Below the pieces are notes generated by a model, which saw only the letters and a program-made list of their open reading frames with translations, was not told the DNA's origin and ran no database searches. Positions 28,071 to 37,654 of a stretch of 63,697 bases of DNA are shown piece by piece; within the stretch, counting starts at the first letter, position 1; every line of letters starts with the position of its first letter. The DNA comes from Acidimicrobiia bacterium (GTDB taxonomy: Bacteria > Actinomycetota > Acidimicrobiia > IMCC26256 > PALSA-555), in the NCBI GenBank assembly GCA_040881685.1, contig JBBECS010000053.1, positions 91,217 to 154,913 on the forward strand, read 5' to 3'. Both the position numbers and the translations under genes were made by a program.

Positions 28071-29378
28071 TCAGGCCAAGGCGGTGAGCGTGGGGGCGAT
28101 CGGAGCGCTGTGGCCGTCGAGGCAGATGCGGTCGCGTCCGGCGTTCTTCGCGGCGAAGAGCGCCTTGTCGGCCCGCTGGACCAGATCTTCGAAGTCGCTG
28201 GCGTCGGCGGAGTGCGCGATGCCGAAGCTGCACGTGAACGACGCAGCGTCGCCGCCGCCTGTGCTCTTCGCCAAGGCATCACGCACGCGCTCGACGACCT
28301 CGACCGCCTCGGGCACGTCGAGGCCAGGCAGCACGATCGCGAACTCCTCGCCGCCGTAGCGACACGCCAAGTCTTCGCCCCGAAGCTCCGTGCGCAGCGT
28401 CTCGGCGAACACCCGAAGTGCCCGGTCGCCGGCCTCGTGGCCGCGCGCGTCGTTGAGGGTCTTGAAGTGATCGAGATCGGCCATGACGAACGCGACATCC
28501 GTCCGTGCGGCGCGCAGCTGCCGCACCCGGTTCTCGAGGCTGCGGCGGTTGATCAACCCGGTGAGCCCGTCGGTCGACGCCTGCACCTGGGTCTCGGCCA
28601 TCACGCGCAGCATGCCCAGCCGGTTGCCGGACTGGTTTGCCACCGACTGGAGCGCGGCGACCTCCTGTTCGGCGAGTGGCTCGTCGACCGGTCCGACCGT
28701 GTGCATCACGCCGACCGTGCGGCCCATGATCGAGACAGGGATGCACACGCCCGAGCAGCGCCCGCGGTCGCGGCCGCGGAGCAGCGGGCACGCATCGAGA
28801 TCCTCGCTGTCACTGAAGACTTGCGTCTGTGCACGTCGCGCCGCAACGCACTCGTCGGGCGAGCTGACGCCGCAGCCGGGCGCATCTTCATGCGACGACA
28901 CGACGACGCGGTCGAGGTGGGCATGGCTGTTGTCGGCGAGGAGCAGCTCGATCGGCCGTTCACCGACGACGTCACGCATGGCGCGGTCGATGACATCGAA
29001 CGCAGCGACCTCGTCGTCGGCCATCTCGAGTGCACGTGCAAGACGGCTGCTGAACTCGCGGCGGCGGGCGTCGGTCTCCATCACGCGCTCGCGCACGACG
29101 GTCTCGACGCTCATCAGGTTGCCGCGTCGCCTCGTCACGATTGCGACGACCGCGAGCATCGGCAGCCCGACCAAGGTCCCGGCTACCCCAGTCGCGAGCG
29201 CCAACACCGGCACTCCGGCGTCCGGGAGGGCTGCGCTCGCGATGGCGCCACCACCCAGCGACGCGATCGCCATGATCACCGCAAGCGCCGGGACGGCACC
29301 CTTGATGCCTCGGCGCGTCAGCTCCTCGGCGTTCGCGCGGTCTTCGGCCGTAGCCAGTGCGTCGTATTTGATGCTCAT
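28071..29378 (-). CDS. Membrane-anchored GAF-like/GGDEF diguanylate cyclase (tandem copy 2)
   Basis: A 435-residue protein with two N-terminal membrane helices (AVPALAVIMAIASLGGGAIA and VLALATGVAGTLVGLPMLAV). A cysteine-rich GAF-like sensor (about residues 125-255) follows, with DNSHAHLDRVVV, CPLLRGRDRGRCSGVC and PVSIMGRTVGV. The C-terminal GGDEF domain has GGEEF and the inhibitory RGED five residues before it, so it should be an active, product-inhibited diguanylate cyclase. It is a paralogue of the gene just upstream (stop-to-start gap 5 nt), clearly from a tandem duplication. The four or more conserved cysteines suggest redox or metal sensing. Confidence 0.9.
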   Translation of the reverse strand: MSIKYDALATAEDRANAEELTRRGIKGAVPALAVIMAIASLGGGAIASAALPDAGVPVLALATGVAGTLVGLPMLAVVAIVTRRRGNLMSVETVVRERVMETDARRREFSSRLARALEMADDEVAAFDVIDRAMRDVVGERPIELLLADNSHAHLDRVVVSSHEDAPGCGVSSPDECVAARRAQTQVFSDSEDLDACPLLRGRDRGRCSGVCIPVSIMGRTVGVMHTVGPVDEPLAEQEVAALQSVANQSGNRLGMLRVMAETQVQASTDGLTGLINRRSLENRVRQLRAARTDVAFVMADLDHFKTLNDARGHEAGDRALRVFAETLRTELRGEDLACRYGGEEFAIVLPGLDVPEAVEVVERVRDALAKSTGGGDAASFTCSFGIAHSADASDFEDLVQRADKALFAAKNAGRDRICLDGHSAPIAPTLTALA

Positions 29379-29383
29379 GGCGT

Positions 29384-30697
29384 TCAGCCCAGCGCGGTGA
29401 GCGTGTGGGTGATCGGCGTGGCGTGGCCGTCGATGCAGGTGCGGTCGCGGCCGGCGTCCTTGGCGGCGAAGAGCGCACGGTCCGCGCGTTCCACGACGTC
29501 CTTGAGGTCGGCGGCATCACGAGAGTGCGCGATCCCGAAGCTCACGGTGAACGTCGGGGCGTCACCCCTGCCCGTTGCGTTGGCGAGCGCCAGCCGGATC
29601 CGTTCCACGACCTCGATGGCGTCGTGGGTCTCGGCATGGGGAAGCGCGAATGCGAACTCCTCACCGCCGTAGCGACACGCGAGGTCGTCGGCGCGCAGCT
29701 CTCGCTTCACGGTGTCGGCGAAGATCCGAAGCGCTCGGTCACCGGTCTCGTGCCCGTGCGAGTCGTTCAGCGACTTGAAGTGGTCGAGGTCGGCCATCAC
29801 GAAGGTGAACTCGACACTGTCGTTGCCGAGGTGGCGGAGGCGGTTCTCGAGCGTCCGGCGGTTGATCAGCCCGGTCAGGCCGTCGGTCGCGGCCTGTACG
29901 TGCGTCTCCGCCATGATGCGGAGCATCCCGAGACGGTTGCCGGCGTAGTTGGCGAGCGTCTGCAGCGAGTGCACCGCGCTCTCTTCGAGCGGCCTCTCGG
30001 CCTCGCCCACGGCGTGGACGACGCCCACGGTGCGACCCATGATCGAGACGGGCAAGCACACAGCTGAGCAACGGCCTTGCGCGCGTCCACGCAGCATCGG
30101 GCACGCGTCGAGGTCTTCGCTGTCGTTGAAAACTTGCACCTGCGCGCGGCGGGCGGCGACGCAGTCGTCGGGCGAGGCGACCGGGCATCCCGGCTCGCTG
30201 GTGCCTTCCGGAAGGGACACGACGACGCGGTCGAGGTGCGCGTGGCTGTTGTCGGCGAGGAGGAGCTCCACGGGAGCGCTCGGCGCGATGTCGTGCATCG
30301 CCCGCTCGACGATGTCGAACGCGGAGGGCTCGTCGTCAGACATCTCCAGCGCGCGACCGAGACGAGTCTCGAAATCGCGCCGGTGGGCGTCAGCTCGCAT
30401 CACGCGCTCCTGCGCGGCGTTCTGCGCACCGGCGTGCATGCCCTTGGCCTTGGCCATGCGGGAGATCAGGAAGAGCAGTGGGATCGCGAACGTCAACGCG
30501 AAAGCCGCGGTGACGAGGGCGCCGAGGAAGCCTTCGAGCGACGGGAAGATCAGCTGCGCGAGGCCGGCACCGATCAGGTTGGTGAGCCCGACCATGATGA
30601 AGCCGCCCACGCCGGTGCCACGGGAGGCATTCATGACGTCTTCGCGCGCGGCCGCCCGGTCGGCGTCCGTGATCACGATGTCCTGGTGCTCTCCCAC
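29384..30697 (-). CDS. Membrane-anchored GAF-like/GGDEF diguanylate cyclase (tandem copy 1)
   Basis: A 437-residue paralogue of the following gene with the same layout: two membrane helices (GTGVGGFIMVGLTNLIGAGL and LVTAAFALTFAIPLLFLIS), then a GAF-like region with DNSHAHLDRVVV, CPMLRGRAQGRCSAVC and PVSIMGRTVGV, then GGDEF. The active site is GGEEF and the inhibitory site RADD. The membrane segments have diverged much more than the sensor and GGDEF parts. The start is GTG at 30697 with GAGGTGAGG upstream. It is divergent from the ilvBNC leader region. Confidence 0.9.
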   Translation of the reverse strand: MGEHQDIVITDADRAAAREDVMNASRGTGVGGFIMVGLTNLIGAGLAQLIFPSLEGFLGALVTAAFALTFAIPLLFLISRMAKAKGMHAGAQNAAQERVMRADAHRRDFETRLGRALEMSDDEPSAFDIVERAMHDIAPSAPVELLLADNSHAHLDRVVVSLPEGTSEPGCPVASPDDCVAARRAQVQVFNDSEDLDACPMLRGRAQGRCSAVCLPVSIMGRTVGVVHAVGEAERPLEESAVHSLQTLANYAGNRLGMLRIMAETHVQAATDGLTGLINRRTLENRLRHLGNDSVEFTFVMADLDHFKSLNDSHGHETGDRALRIFADTVKRELRADDLACRYGGEEFAFALPHAETHDAIEVVERIRLALANATGRGDAPTFTVSFGIAHSRDAADLKDVVERADRALFAAKDAGRDRTCIDGHATPITHTLTALG

Positions 30698-30751
30698 GGC
30701 CTCACCTCGTGGTGTTGGCCCAATCCACGAAGATCATCGGCCTCCCCTCGG

Positions 30752-30766
30752 CCCGTCTGAAGTGCC
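30752..30766 (-). promoter_or_regulatory. Motif GGCACTTCAGACGGG upstream of tandem GGDEF operon
   Basis: On the minus strand this motif lies 54 nt before the GTG at 30697. The flanks CCCTGAGGC and GCCGAGGG can pair around it with an internal GA/GA step. The same ACTTCAGACGGG core precedes the GGDEF-EAL gene at 2831-2845. Confidence 0.35.
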
Positions 30767-30844
30767 TCAGGGCACGGGCGGAGACCCCGTCCAGGGCCCA
30801 AACCCCTTGCCTTCCGGTGAGGACTCGGGCAAACTGATCGTCCG

Positions 30845-30880
30845 ATGCACATCGCCGACCTCCTCGTAGTCGTTATGTAG
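30845..30880 (+). CDS. ilvB leader peptide MHIADLLVVVM
   Basis: An 11-codon frame, ATG at 30845 to TAG at 30878-30880, encodes MHIADLLVVVM. Six of its eleven residues are Ile, Leu or Val, including Leu-Leu-Val-Val-Val in a row. It ends 109 nt before ilvB, with its stop codon overlapping the first arm of a hairpin and a terminator-like hairpin beyond that. This is the arrangement of branched-chain amino-acid attenuators, and the peptide resembles in kind the ilvBNC leader known from Corynebacterium. A weak TTGCCT-17 nt-CAAACT promoter would place transcription start within a few bases of the ATG. Confidence 0.72.
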   Translation: MHIADLLVVVM

Positions 30881-30938
30881 CGCACGCCCGCCTCCACGCG
30901 CGCGTGCGCTCTCCCGCCCCTTGCCACAGCGAGGGGCG
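30879..30938 (+). terminator. Attenuator-like hairpins before ilvB
   Basis: Hairpin 1 pairs AGCGCACGC (30879-30887) with GCGTGCGCT (30902-30910), overlapping the leader stop codon. Hairpin 2 pairs CGCCCCT (30915-30921) with AGGGGCG (30932-30938) and is followed by TTTCAT. Hairpin 2 is the candidate terminator. I could not establish the competing antiterminator fold by eye. Confidence 0.6.
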
Positions 30939-30989
30939 TTTCATATCCCGACCCGTTTCGAGCGACCCAACCGAGAAAGCGGACCCGAG

Positions 30990-32729
30990 ATGAAGCTCAC
31001 CGGTGCCCAAGCCCTCATCAAGAGCCTCGAGCACGAGGCCGTGGAGGTCATGTTCGGCCTCCCGGGTGGGGCGATCCTGCCGGTGTACGACCCCCTGATC
31101 GACTCGTCGATCCGCCACATCCTCGTGCGCCACGAGCAAGGGGCTGGCCACATGGCCGAGGGGTACGCGCACGCGACCGGGCGCCCGGGCGTTGCGATGG
31201 TGACGAGCGGGCCGGCGGCCACGAACATCGTGACGCCGCTGTGCGACGCCTACATGGACTCGATCCCGATCGTGGTGATCACCGGCCAGGTGCCCTACGC
31301 GAACATCGGAACCGACGCGTTCCAGGAATGCGACACCGTCGGCATCACGATGCCGGTCACGAAGCACAACTGGCTCGTCACGGATGCGCAGGACATCCCG
31401 CGCATCGTGCGTGAAGCGTTCCACGTGGCGACGACCGGCCGACCTGGTCCGGTGCTCGTGGACGTGCCGAAGGACATCGCGAACCAGCAGATGGATTGGT
31501 ACTGGCCCGACGGCGTGGACATGCCCGGGTACAAGCCGACGACGAAGGGTCACGCGAAGCAGATCAAGGACGCGGCGCGGCTCATGTCACAGTCACGCCG
31601 TCCGGTGATCTACGCGGGTGGCGGGATCCTCAAGGCGCGCGCCGCGGAAGTGCTGCGTGAGCTCGTCGAGCTCACCGGCTTTCCGGTGGTGACCACACTC
31701 ATGGCGCGGGGTTCGTTCCCCGACGACCACGAGCTGTGTCTCGGGATGCCCGGCATGCACGGCAACTACACGGCGGTCACGTCCATGCAACAGGCCGACC
31801 TGCTCGTTGCGCTGGGGTCGCGCTTCGACGACCGCGTGACCGGCAAGGTCGGTGCCTTCGCGCCCGAAGCCAAGATCATCCATGTGGACATCGACCCGGC
31901 CGAGCTGGGCAAGGTGCGTCAGCCCGACGTCCCGATCGTGGGCGACTGCCGACAGGTCATCGAGGAGCTGGTGAAAGCGGTGTTGGCCGACAAGGCCAAG
32001 CACTCCGGCGACGACACCCAGTGGCCGTCGCTCGCTGAGTGGCAGACGCGACTTCGTGATTGGCAGCGCGACTTCCCGCTCGTCTACGACCAGCAGCCCG
32101 ACGGTCCGCTCAAGCCGCAGTTCTGCGTGGACCAGCTGCGCGACCACACGCCCGACGACACGATCGTGGTTGCCGGCGTGGGCCAACACCAGATGTGGAC
32201 GAGCCAGCGCTGGAAGTTCAACCACCCGTACACGTTCGTGAACTCCGGTGGCCTCGGCACGATGGGCTTCGCCGTGCCGGCTGCCATCGGGGCCAAGGTC
32301 GGGATGCCCGATCGCATGGTGTGGGCCGTGGACGGCGACGGCTGCTTCCAGATGACCGCGCAAGAGCTCGTGACCGCGAGCTCAGAGCGGATCCCCGTGA
32401 AGATCGCCATCCTCAACAACGCGTATCTCGGGATGGTGCGGCAGTGGCAGGAGCTCTTCTACGAGGAGCGCTACAGCGAGGTGTACCTGTCGCCGGACCT
32501 TCCTGACTACGTGATGTGGGCCGAGGCGATGGGCTGCGTGGGAATCCGCGTGGACTCGCCCGAGGAAGTGGAACCGGCGATCGACAAGGCTAATGACATC
32601 GACGATCGTCCGGTGGTCATCGACTTCCGTACCGACTACCGGGAGAAGGTGTACCCGATGGTCCCGGCCGGTCACTCGAACGACGAGATCATCCTCGATC
32701 CCGCGCACGATACGTACGGGGAGCGCTGA
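30990..32729 (+). CDS. ilvB: Acetolactate synthase large subunit
   Basis: A 579-residue ThDP enzyme and the first shared step of valine, leucine and isoleucine synthesis. The catalytic glutamate is in LVRHEQGAGHMAEGYA and VTSGPAATN follows. FAD/CoA-fold central domain sequence and the ThDP motif GDGCFQMTAQELVTA...NN complete it. The ATG at 30990 starts MKLTGAQALIKSLEHEAVE, as is usual. ilvN starts 2 nt after the stop. Expression is probably controlled by the leader peptide and hairpins upstream. Confidence 0.97.
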   Translation: MKLTGAQALIKSLEHEAVEVMFGLPGGAILPVYDPLIDSSIRHILVRHEQGAGHMAEGYAHATGRPGVAMVTSGPAATNIVTPLCDAYMDSIPIVVITGQVPYANIGTDAFQECDTVGITMPVTKHNWLVTDAQDIPRIVREAFHVATTGRPGPVLVDVPKDIANQQMDWYWPDGVDMPGYKPTTKGHAKQIKDAARLMSQSRRPVIYAGGGILKARAAEVLRELVELTGFPVVTTLMARGSFPDDHELCLGMPGMHGNYTAVTSMQQADLLVALGSRFDDRVTGKVGAFAPEAKIIHVDIDPAELGKVRQPDVPIVGDCRQVIEELVKAVLADKAKHSGDDTQWPSLAEWQTRLRDWQRDFPLVYDQQPDGPLKPQFCVDQLRDHTPDDTIVVAGVGQHQMWTSQRWKFNHPYTFVNSGGLGTMGFAVPAAIGAKVGMPDRMVWAVDGDGCFQMTAQELVTASSERIPVKIAILNNAYLGMVRQWQELFYEERYSEVYLSPDLPDYVMWAEAMGCVGIRVDSPEEVEPAIDKANDIDDRPVVIDFRTDYREKVYPMVPAGHSNDEIILDPAHDTYGER

Positions 32730-32731
32730 CC

Positions 32732-33271
32732 GTGTCGAACCTTGGTGACATCCAACACCACATCTACTCGATCACGGTCGAGAACAAGTTCGGCGTGCTG
32801 AGTCGCGTTGCCGGCTTGTTCGCGCGGCGCGGCTTCAACATCGTCTCGCTGGCGGTGAGCCCGACCGAGGACGAGCGCTTCAGCCGCATGACGATCGTCG
32901 TGGACGCGGCGTCCGCGCCGCTTGAGCAGGTCACGAAACAGCTCCACAAGCTCATCCCCGTGATCAAGGTCATGGAGCTGCACCCGGACGACGCGGTCGA
33001 ACGCGAGTTGATGCTCGTGACGGTGAAGGCCGAGTCGGAGACGCGCTCGCAGATCACCGAGCTGGCGTCGATTTTCGAGGCTCGCATCGAGGACGTCGGC
33101 TTCGAGTCGATCACGATTCAGGCCGCAGGGCGGCCAGACAAGCTCGACGCGATGACCGATCTGCTCACGCCGTTCGGCATCGTCGAGCTCCAGCGGACCG
33201 GCCGCATCGCGCTCCCCAAGCTCTCCCGGCGACCCCAGCGCTTGCGGGCCGTCAAGACCCGCGGGGTGTGA
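32732..33271 (+). CDS. ilvN: Acetolactate synthase small (regulatory) subunit
   Basis: A 179-residue regulatory subunit with an N-terminal ACT domain (HHIYSITVENKFGVLSRVAG, then FNIVSLAVSPTED) and a C-terminal ALS_ss_C domain (KAESETRSQITELASIFEAR). It confers valine feedback on IlvB. The GTG start lies 2 nt after the ilvB stop. Unlike the usual tight ilvBNC operon, 412 nt separate it from ilvC, and that gap holds a gene fragment. Confidence 0.96.
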   Translation: MSNLGDIQHHIYSITVENKFGVLSRVAGLFARRGFNIVSLAVSPTEDERFSRMTIVVDAASAPLEQVTKQLHKLIPVIKVMELHPDDAVERELMLVTVKAESETRSQITELASIFEARIEDVGFESITIQAAGRPDKLDAMTDLLTPFGIVELQRTGRIALPKLSRRPQRLRAVKTRGV

Positions 33272-33343
33272 CCGCCTCGACTGCCTCTCGGTTCCCGCTT
33301 CCCCCCGACCCGTTGCTCGTCCGACAGGAGCGTCTGACTGTGA

Positions 33344-34712
<1,369 letters not shown>

Positions 34713-34720
34713 ATGGACGT

Positions 34721-35539
34721 CTAGGCAGGGCCGCTCTCTGCCCACGCCACCTCGAAGAGCGGGATCTCTTCGTCGAAACCTTTGAGCGCGAACGGTCCGC
34801 GAGCTTCGAACGCGAAGGTCTTGCCTCGGGCCAGCTCCCTGACGGCGGTCGACACGAGGATCGATCCTGCCGCCGCGCGATCACAAGCACGGGCGGCGAG
34901 CTGCACCGCCGCACCGAACAAGTCGTCGCGTTCGGTCACAGGTTCACCCGCGCTCAGTCCGATTCGCACATGGAGCGGGTGCTCGGCATCTCGGTTGTGA
35001 TTCGCAAGGTTGCGCTGGACGGCGATCGCGCACTCGATCGCCGCGCTGGACGACGCAAACGCGGCCATGATCCCGTCGCCCGTGTGCTTGATCTCTGAGC
35101 CGTTCGCATGCGTGATCGCGTCTCGAACGATTTGGTCGTGCACGCGCAAGACGGTCATCGCCTCGGCATCGCCGAGCCGTTGCGTCATGTCGGTCGATCC
35201 GACGACGTCGGTGAACAGGATCGTGCGGAAGGCGGACGCAGTGGAGCCCTCACCGGCGGGATGGTCGGGAGGCCGTCCGAGGAACGCGTTCACCGTTTGA
35301 CCTTCAACCGGGATGATCCGATTCGCCACCAGCCCGTGCGCCTCACGGTGCACCGTTTCGGCCGACTCTTGGTTCGGCGCCTCGACGAAGCAGAAGACTG
35401 CTCGATCCGCGGGGTCGAACCAATAGCTCAGGTAGTTGACGCCGTACTTCTCCTGCACGGCGAGATCCTGCGCGTGAGCCTCGGCGACCTCGTCTGGTGT
35501 GCCCTCGACATTGTCGTGGCGGTCCATGAAGTACGGCAC
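34721..35539 (-). CDS. DUF4242 domain-class III nucleotidyl cyclase fusion
   Basis: A 272-residue protein. The N-terminus (residues 1-90: MPYFMDRHDNVEGTPDEVAE, then EKYGVNYLSYWFD and CFVEAPN) is a DUF4242/SCO4226-like ferredoxin fold. The C-terminal part (about 105-265) is a class III adenylate/guanylate cyclase domain with LFTDVVGSTDMTQRLGD (first metal Asp), IKHTGDGIMAAF (second metal Asp) and RIGLSAGEP. At the transition-state position the usual Asn is replaced by Gln (AAVQLAARA). The product nucleotide is uncertain. The small N-terminal domain may bind a metal or ligand that controls cyclase activity. The GTG start has GGGAGGTAAC upstream. Confidence 0.85.
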   Translation of the reverse strand: MPYFMDRHDNVEGTPDEVAEAHAQDLAVQEKYGVNYLSYWFDPADRAVFCFVEAPNQESAETVHREAHGLVANRIIPVEGQTVNAFLGRPPDHPAGEGSTASAFRTILFTDVVGSTDMTQRLGDAEAMTVLRVHDQIVRDAITHANGSEIKHTGDGIMAAFASSSAAIECAIAVQRNLANHNRDAEHPLHVRIGLSAGEPVTERDDLFGAAVQLAARACDRAAAGSILVSTAVRELARGKTFAFEARGPFALKGFDEEIPLFEVAWAESGPA

Positions 35540-35689
35540 CGTTACCTCCCGTTGGTGATCCGCAGAATACCGAGTTCAAGGTTGGGTATGGACGAACGGG
35601 TGAAACGCTCCGGCGCTGGTTGACGTTCGCGAGGCTGGTGCAAGCCTGGATCGACCTGAGGCGGGGCTCGGCATGGGTGGGGGGCAGGG

Positions 35690-35794
35690 ATGACCGGATC
35701 CGAAGCGATCAGCGCGCTGTTGGCGCGCGTCGAGGCGCTCGAAACCGAGGTCCGTGCGCTGCGGCGCCCGCCCTCGATCTGTAGCGGTCAATAA
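35690..35794 (+). CDS. Possible 34-residue coiled-coil peptide
   Basis: ATG at 35690, preceded by GGGGGGCAGGG, opens a 34-codon frame (MTGSEAISALLARVEALETE, then VRALRRPPSICSGQ) with a clear leucine/valine heptad pattern. It ends 11 nt before plsY, and its stop codon lies within the plsY -10 box. It may be a real microprotein or a decayed C-terminal fragment. No homology is recognised. Confidence 0.3.
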   Translation: MTGSEAISALLARVEALETEVRALRRPPSICSGQ

Positions 35795-35797
35795 CCT
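35792..35797 (+). promoter_or_regulatory. -10 box of plsY (leaderless candidate)
   Basis: TAACCT ends 8 nt before the ATG at 35806 with no ribosome binding site in between. Confidence 0.45.
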
Positions 35798-35805
35798 CTG
35801 GACCG

Positions 35806-36423
35806 ATGAACGACGTCCTGCTGACGATCGCGGCTGCGCTCGCGGGCTATCTCGTCGGCACGTTCCCGACTGCTGACCTCGTGACGCAGTTGGCCACCCG
35901 AGGGCGCGTGGACATCCGCGCCGCAGGCAGCGGCAATCCCGGCGGGCTCAACGCGATGAAGGTCGTCGGCGCGAAGTGGGGTGTCTTCGTCATCGTCGTC
36001 GACATCGTGAAAGGCGTGGTCGCGGGCTTGCTCGGCTGGTTGGTCGGCGATGAGTCGGGCGCGTATGCAGGGGCCACGGCCGGGATCGCGGGACACATCT
36101 TCCCGGTGTGGTCGCGCTTTCGGGGTGGCAAGGGTGTGGCGACGTCGGGTGGGGCGGTGCTCGTGGTGTTCCCCATCTACTTCCCGGTCGACGCGGCGGT
36201 TGCCGCCATCGGCGCGCTGTCCACGCACAACTCGGAGCGCGCGATCTGGATCAGCGCGCCGGTGTGGGTGGGTGCTGCGCTCGGGTGGTGGCTCGCCGAC
36301 CTGCCGAACCTCTGGGGCCCGGAGCCGTCGGTGGGGTTGCCGATCTCGGCCGCAGTCGGGGCCGGCATGATCCTGGGCAAGTTCATCGCCGCCCGTCGAC
36401 CGCCGATGCCTGCTCCCGCGTGA
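35806..36423 (+). CDS. plsY: Acyl-phosphate:glycerol-3-phosphate acyltransferase
   Basis: A 205-residue integral membrane enzyme that makes lysophosphatidate from acyl-phosphate and glycerol 3-phosphate. The PlsY motifs are AAGSGNPGGLNAM (about residues 40-52) and GHIFPVWSRFRGGKGVAT (about 97-114). Several membrane helices surround them. The C-terminal half is more Trp-rich than usual but intact. The stop overlaps the GTG of the following degV gene. Confidence 0.92.
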   Translation: MNDVLLTIAAALAGYLVGTFPTADLVTQLATRGRVDIRAAGSGNPGGLNAMKVVGAKWGVFVIVVDIVKGVVAGLLGWLVGDESGAYAGATAGIAGHIFPVWSRFRGGKGVATSGGAVLVVFPIYFPVDAAVAAIGALSTHNSERAIWISAPVWVGAALGWWLADLPNLWGPEPSVGLPISAAVGAGMILGKFIAARRPPMPAPA

Positions 36424-37253
36424 TCGGACTCGTCACCGACTCCAGCTCGCAGCTGCCCGCGTCGCTGCGCGATCGCTTCGACGTGCAGGTCGTGCCACTC
36501 ACGATCGTGATCGATGGCCAGGAGTACGCCGAAGGCGTCGACCTCGCCAGCGACGACTTCTACGCCCAGCTCGCGTCGGGCGCGCTGGTCACCACCGCGG
36601 CGCCGTCGCCGGGACGCATCCTCGAGGCGTGGGAATCAGCAGCTGCGCGAGGCGCGACTGAGATCCTCTCGATCCACATCGGCTCGAACACGTCCGCAAC
36701 CGTAAACGCGGTGAAGGTCGCGGTGTCGATGATCGAGGTGCCGGTGCTCGTGCTCGACACCGGCACAGCCTCTTTCCCGGTCGCGTGCTGCGTGTGGGGC
36801 GCGGGCATGGTCATCGAACGGGGCGGCACGATCGACGAAGCAGCCTCGGTGGCTCGCGCGATCGCGGCGGAGGTCGGCAACGTGTTCATCGTCGGCGCCC
36901 TCGACCTGGCGCGGCGCGGCGGGCGGCTCGCGCCCGGCGTCGAGTCGTCAGGTCCGGTGCCAGTGCTCGCGCTCGACGGCGGGACCATGGAGGTTGTCGG
37001 CGAAGCGGCGGATCGAGACGCCGCGGTGTCTGCGATGGCCGACTACGTGCGTGACCGGGCCGGTGACCGTGTGCAGCGCGTCGGAGTAGGTCATGCCGGA
37101 GCACAGGACATCGCCGACGACCTCGCCGAAGCCTTGAGCTCCCTGCCGGTCGTGGGGGAGACCGTGCGGTACGAAGTCGGCCCGTCGGTTGGCGCGCACA
37201 CCGGCCTCGGCACCGTGGGGTGCGTGTTCTTCCCCGACGACCTCGTGGGTTAG
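36420..37253 (+). CDS. DegV family fatty-acid-binding protein
   Basis: A 277-residue DegV protein. VIGLVTDSSSQLPASL at the N-terminus and LVTTAAPSPGRILEAW carry the conserved lipid-headgroup positions. ILSIHIGSNTSATVNAVKVA and VFIVGALDLARRGGRL (in part) follow. DegV/FakB proteins present fatty acids to a kinase that makes acyl-phosphate, the substrate used by PlsY, so coupling with plsY (GTGA overlap at 36420-36423) makes functional sense. No FakA kinase is in the window. The 3' end overlaps mscL by 4 nt. Confidence 0.9.
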   Translation: MIGLVTDSSSQLPASLRDRFDVQVVPLTIVIDGQEYAEGVDLASDDFYAQLASGALVTTAAPSPGRILEAWESAAARGATEILSIHIGSNTSATVNAVKVAVSMIEVPVLVLDTGTASFPVACCVWGAGMVIERGGTIDEAASVARAIAAEVGNVFIVGALDLARRGGRLAPGVESSGPVPVLALDGGTMEVVGEAADRDAAVSAMADYVRDRAGDRVQRVGVGHAGAQDIADDLAEALSSLPVVGETVRYEVGPSVGAHTGLGTVGCVFFPDDLVG

Positions 37254-37624
37254 CGGTCCCGCGCGAGCAGATCGCGGATCTCGATGAGCACGTCCTTGTC
37301 GGTGGCCAGATCGTCGGCGTGGTCGTTGCGCCGCCAGGTGTTGAAGCCCTTCACCACGAGGTAGAGCCCGAAGCCGACGATCATGAAGTTGAGGAGGGTG
37401 GTGAGGAACGCGCCGTAACGGACCACCCCGTTGCCGATGTCGAAGCTGAGATCGTTGAAGTTGGGCTTGCCGGCGACCGCGCCGATGAGTGCGTTCAGCA
37501 CGTCGTTCACGAAGCTGTTGAGCACCTTTGTGAACGCGACGCCGATCACGATGCCGACCGCGAGGTCGAGCATGTTGCCGCGATCGATGAACTCTTTGAT
37601 CTCGCGTTCGATTCGCTGCTTCAC
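37250..37624 (-). CDS. mscL: Large-conductance mechanosensitive channel
   Basis: A 124-residue MscL. The N-terminal helix and TM1 read EFIDRGNMLDLAVGIVIGVAF (split here: EFIDRGNMLDLAVG, VIGVAF), followed by the periplasmic loop and TM2 (TTLLNFMIVGFGLYLVVKG). The C-terminal helix (DKDVLIEIRDLLARDR) is short. It forms the homopentameric emergency valve against hypo-osmotic shock. The GTG start at 37624 has AAGGAG upstream. Confidence 0.94.
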   Translation of the reverse strand: MKQRIEREIKEFIDRGNMLDLAVGIVIGVAFTKVLNSFVNDVLNALIGAVAGKPNFNDLSFDIGNGVVRYGAFLTTLLNFMIVGFGLYLVVKGFNTWRRNDHADDLATDKDVLIEIRDLLARDR

Positions 37625-37654
37625 CGGTGGTCTCCTTGATCGGGGACGGCCGGG

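Noticed and set aside
30809-30847. GGGCAAAC upstream of ilvB considered as a GEMM-type c-di-GMP riboswitch
   Set aside because: The second conserved segment (GGGACGCAAAG-like) is missing, and the location fits the ilv leader better.
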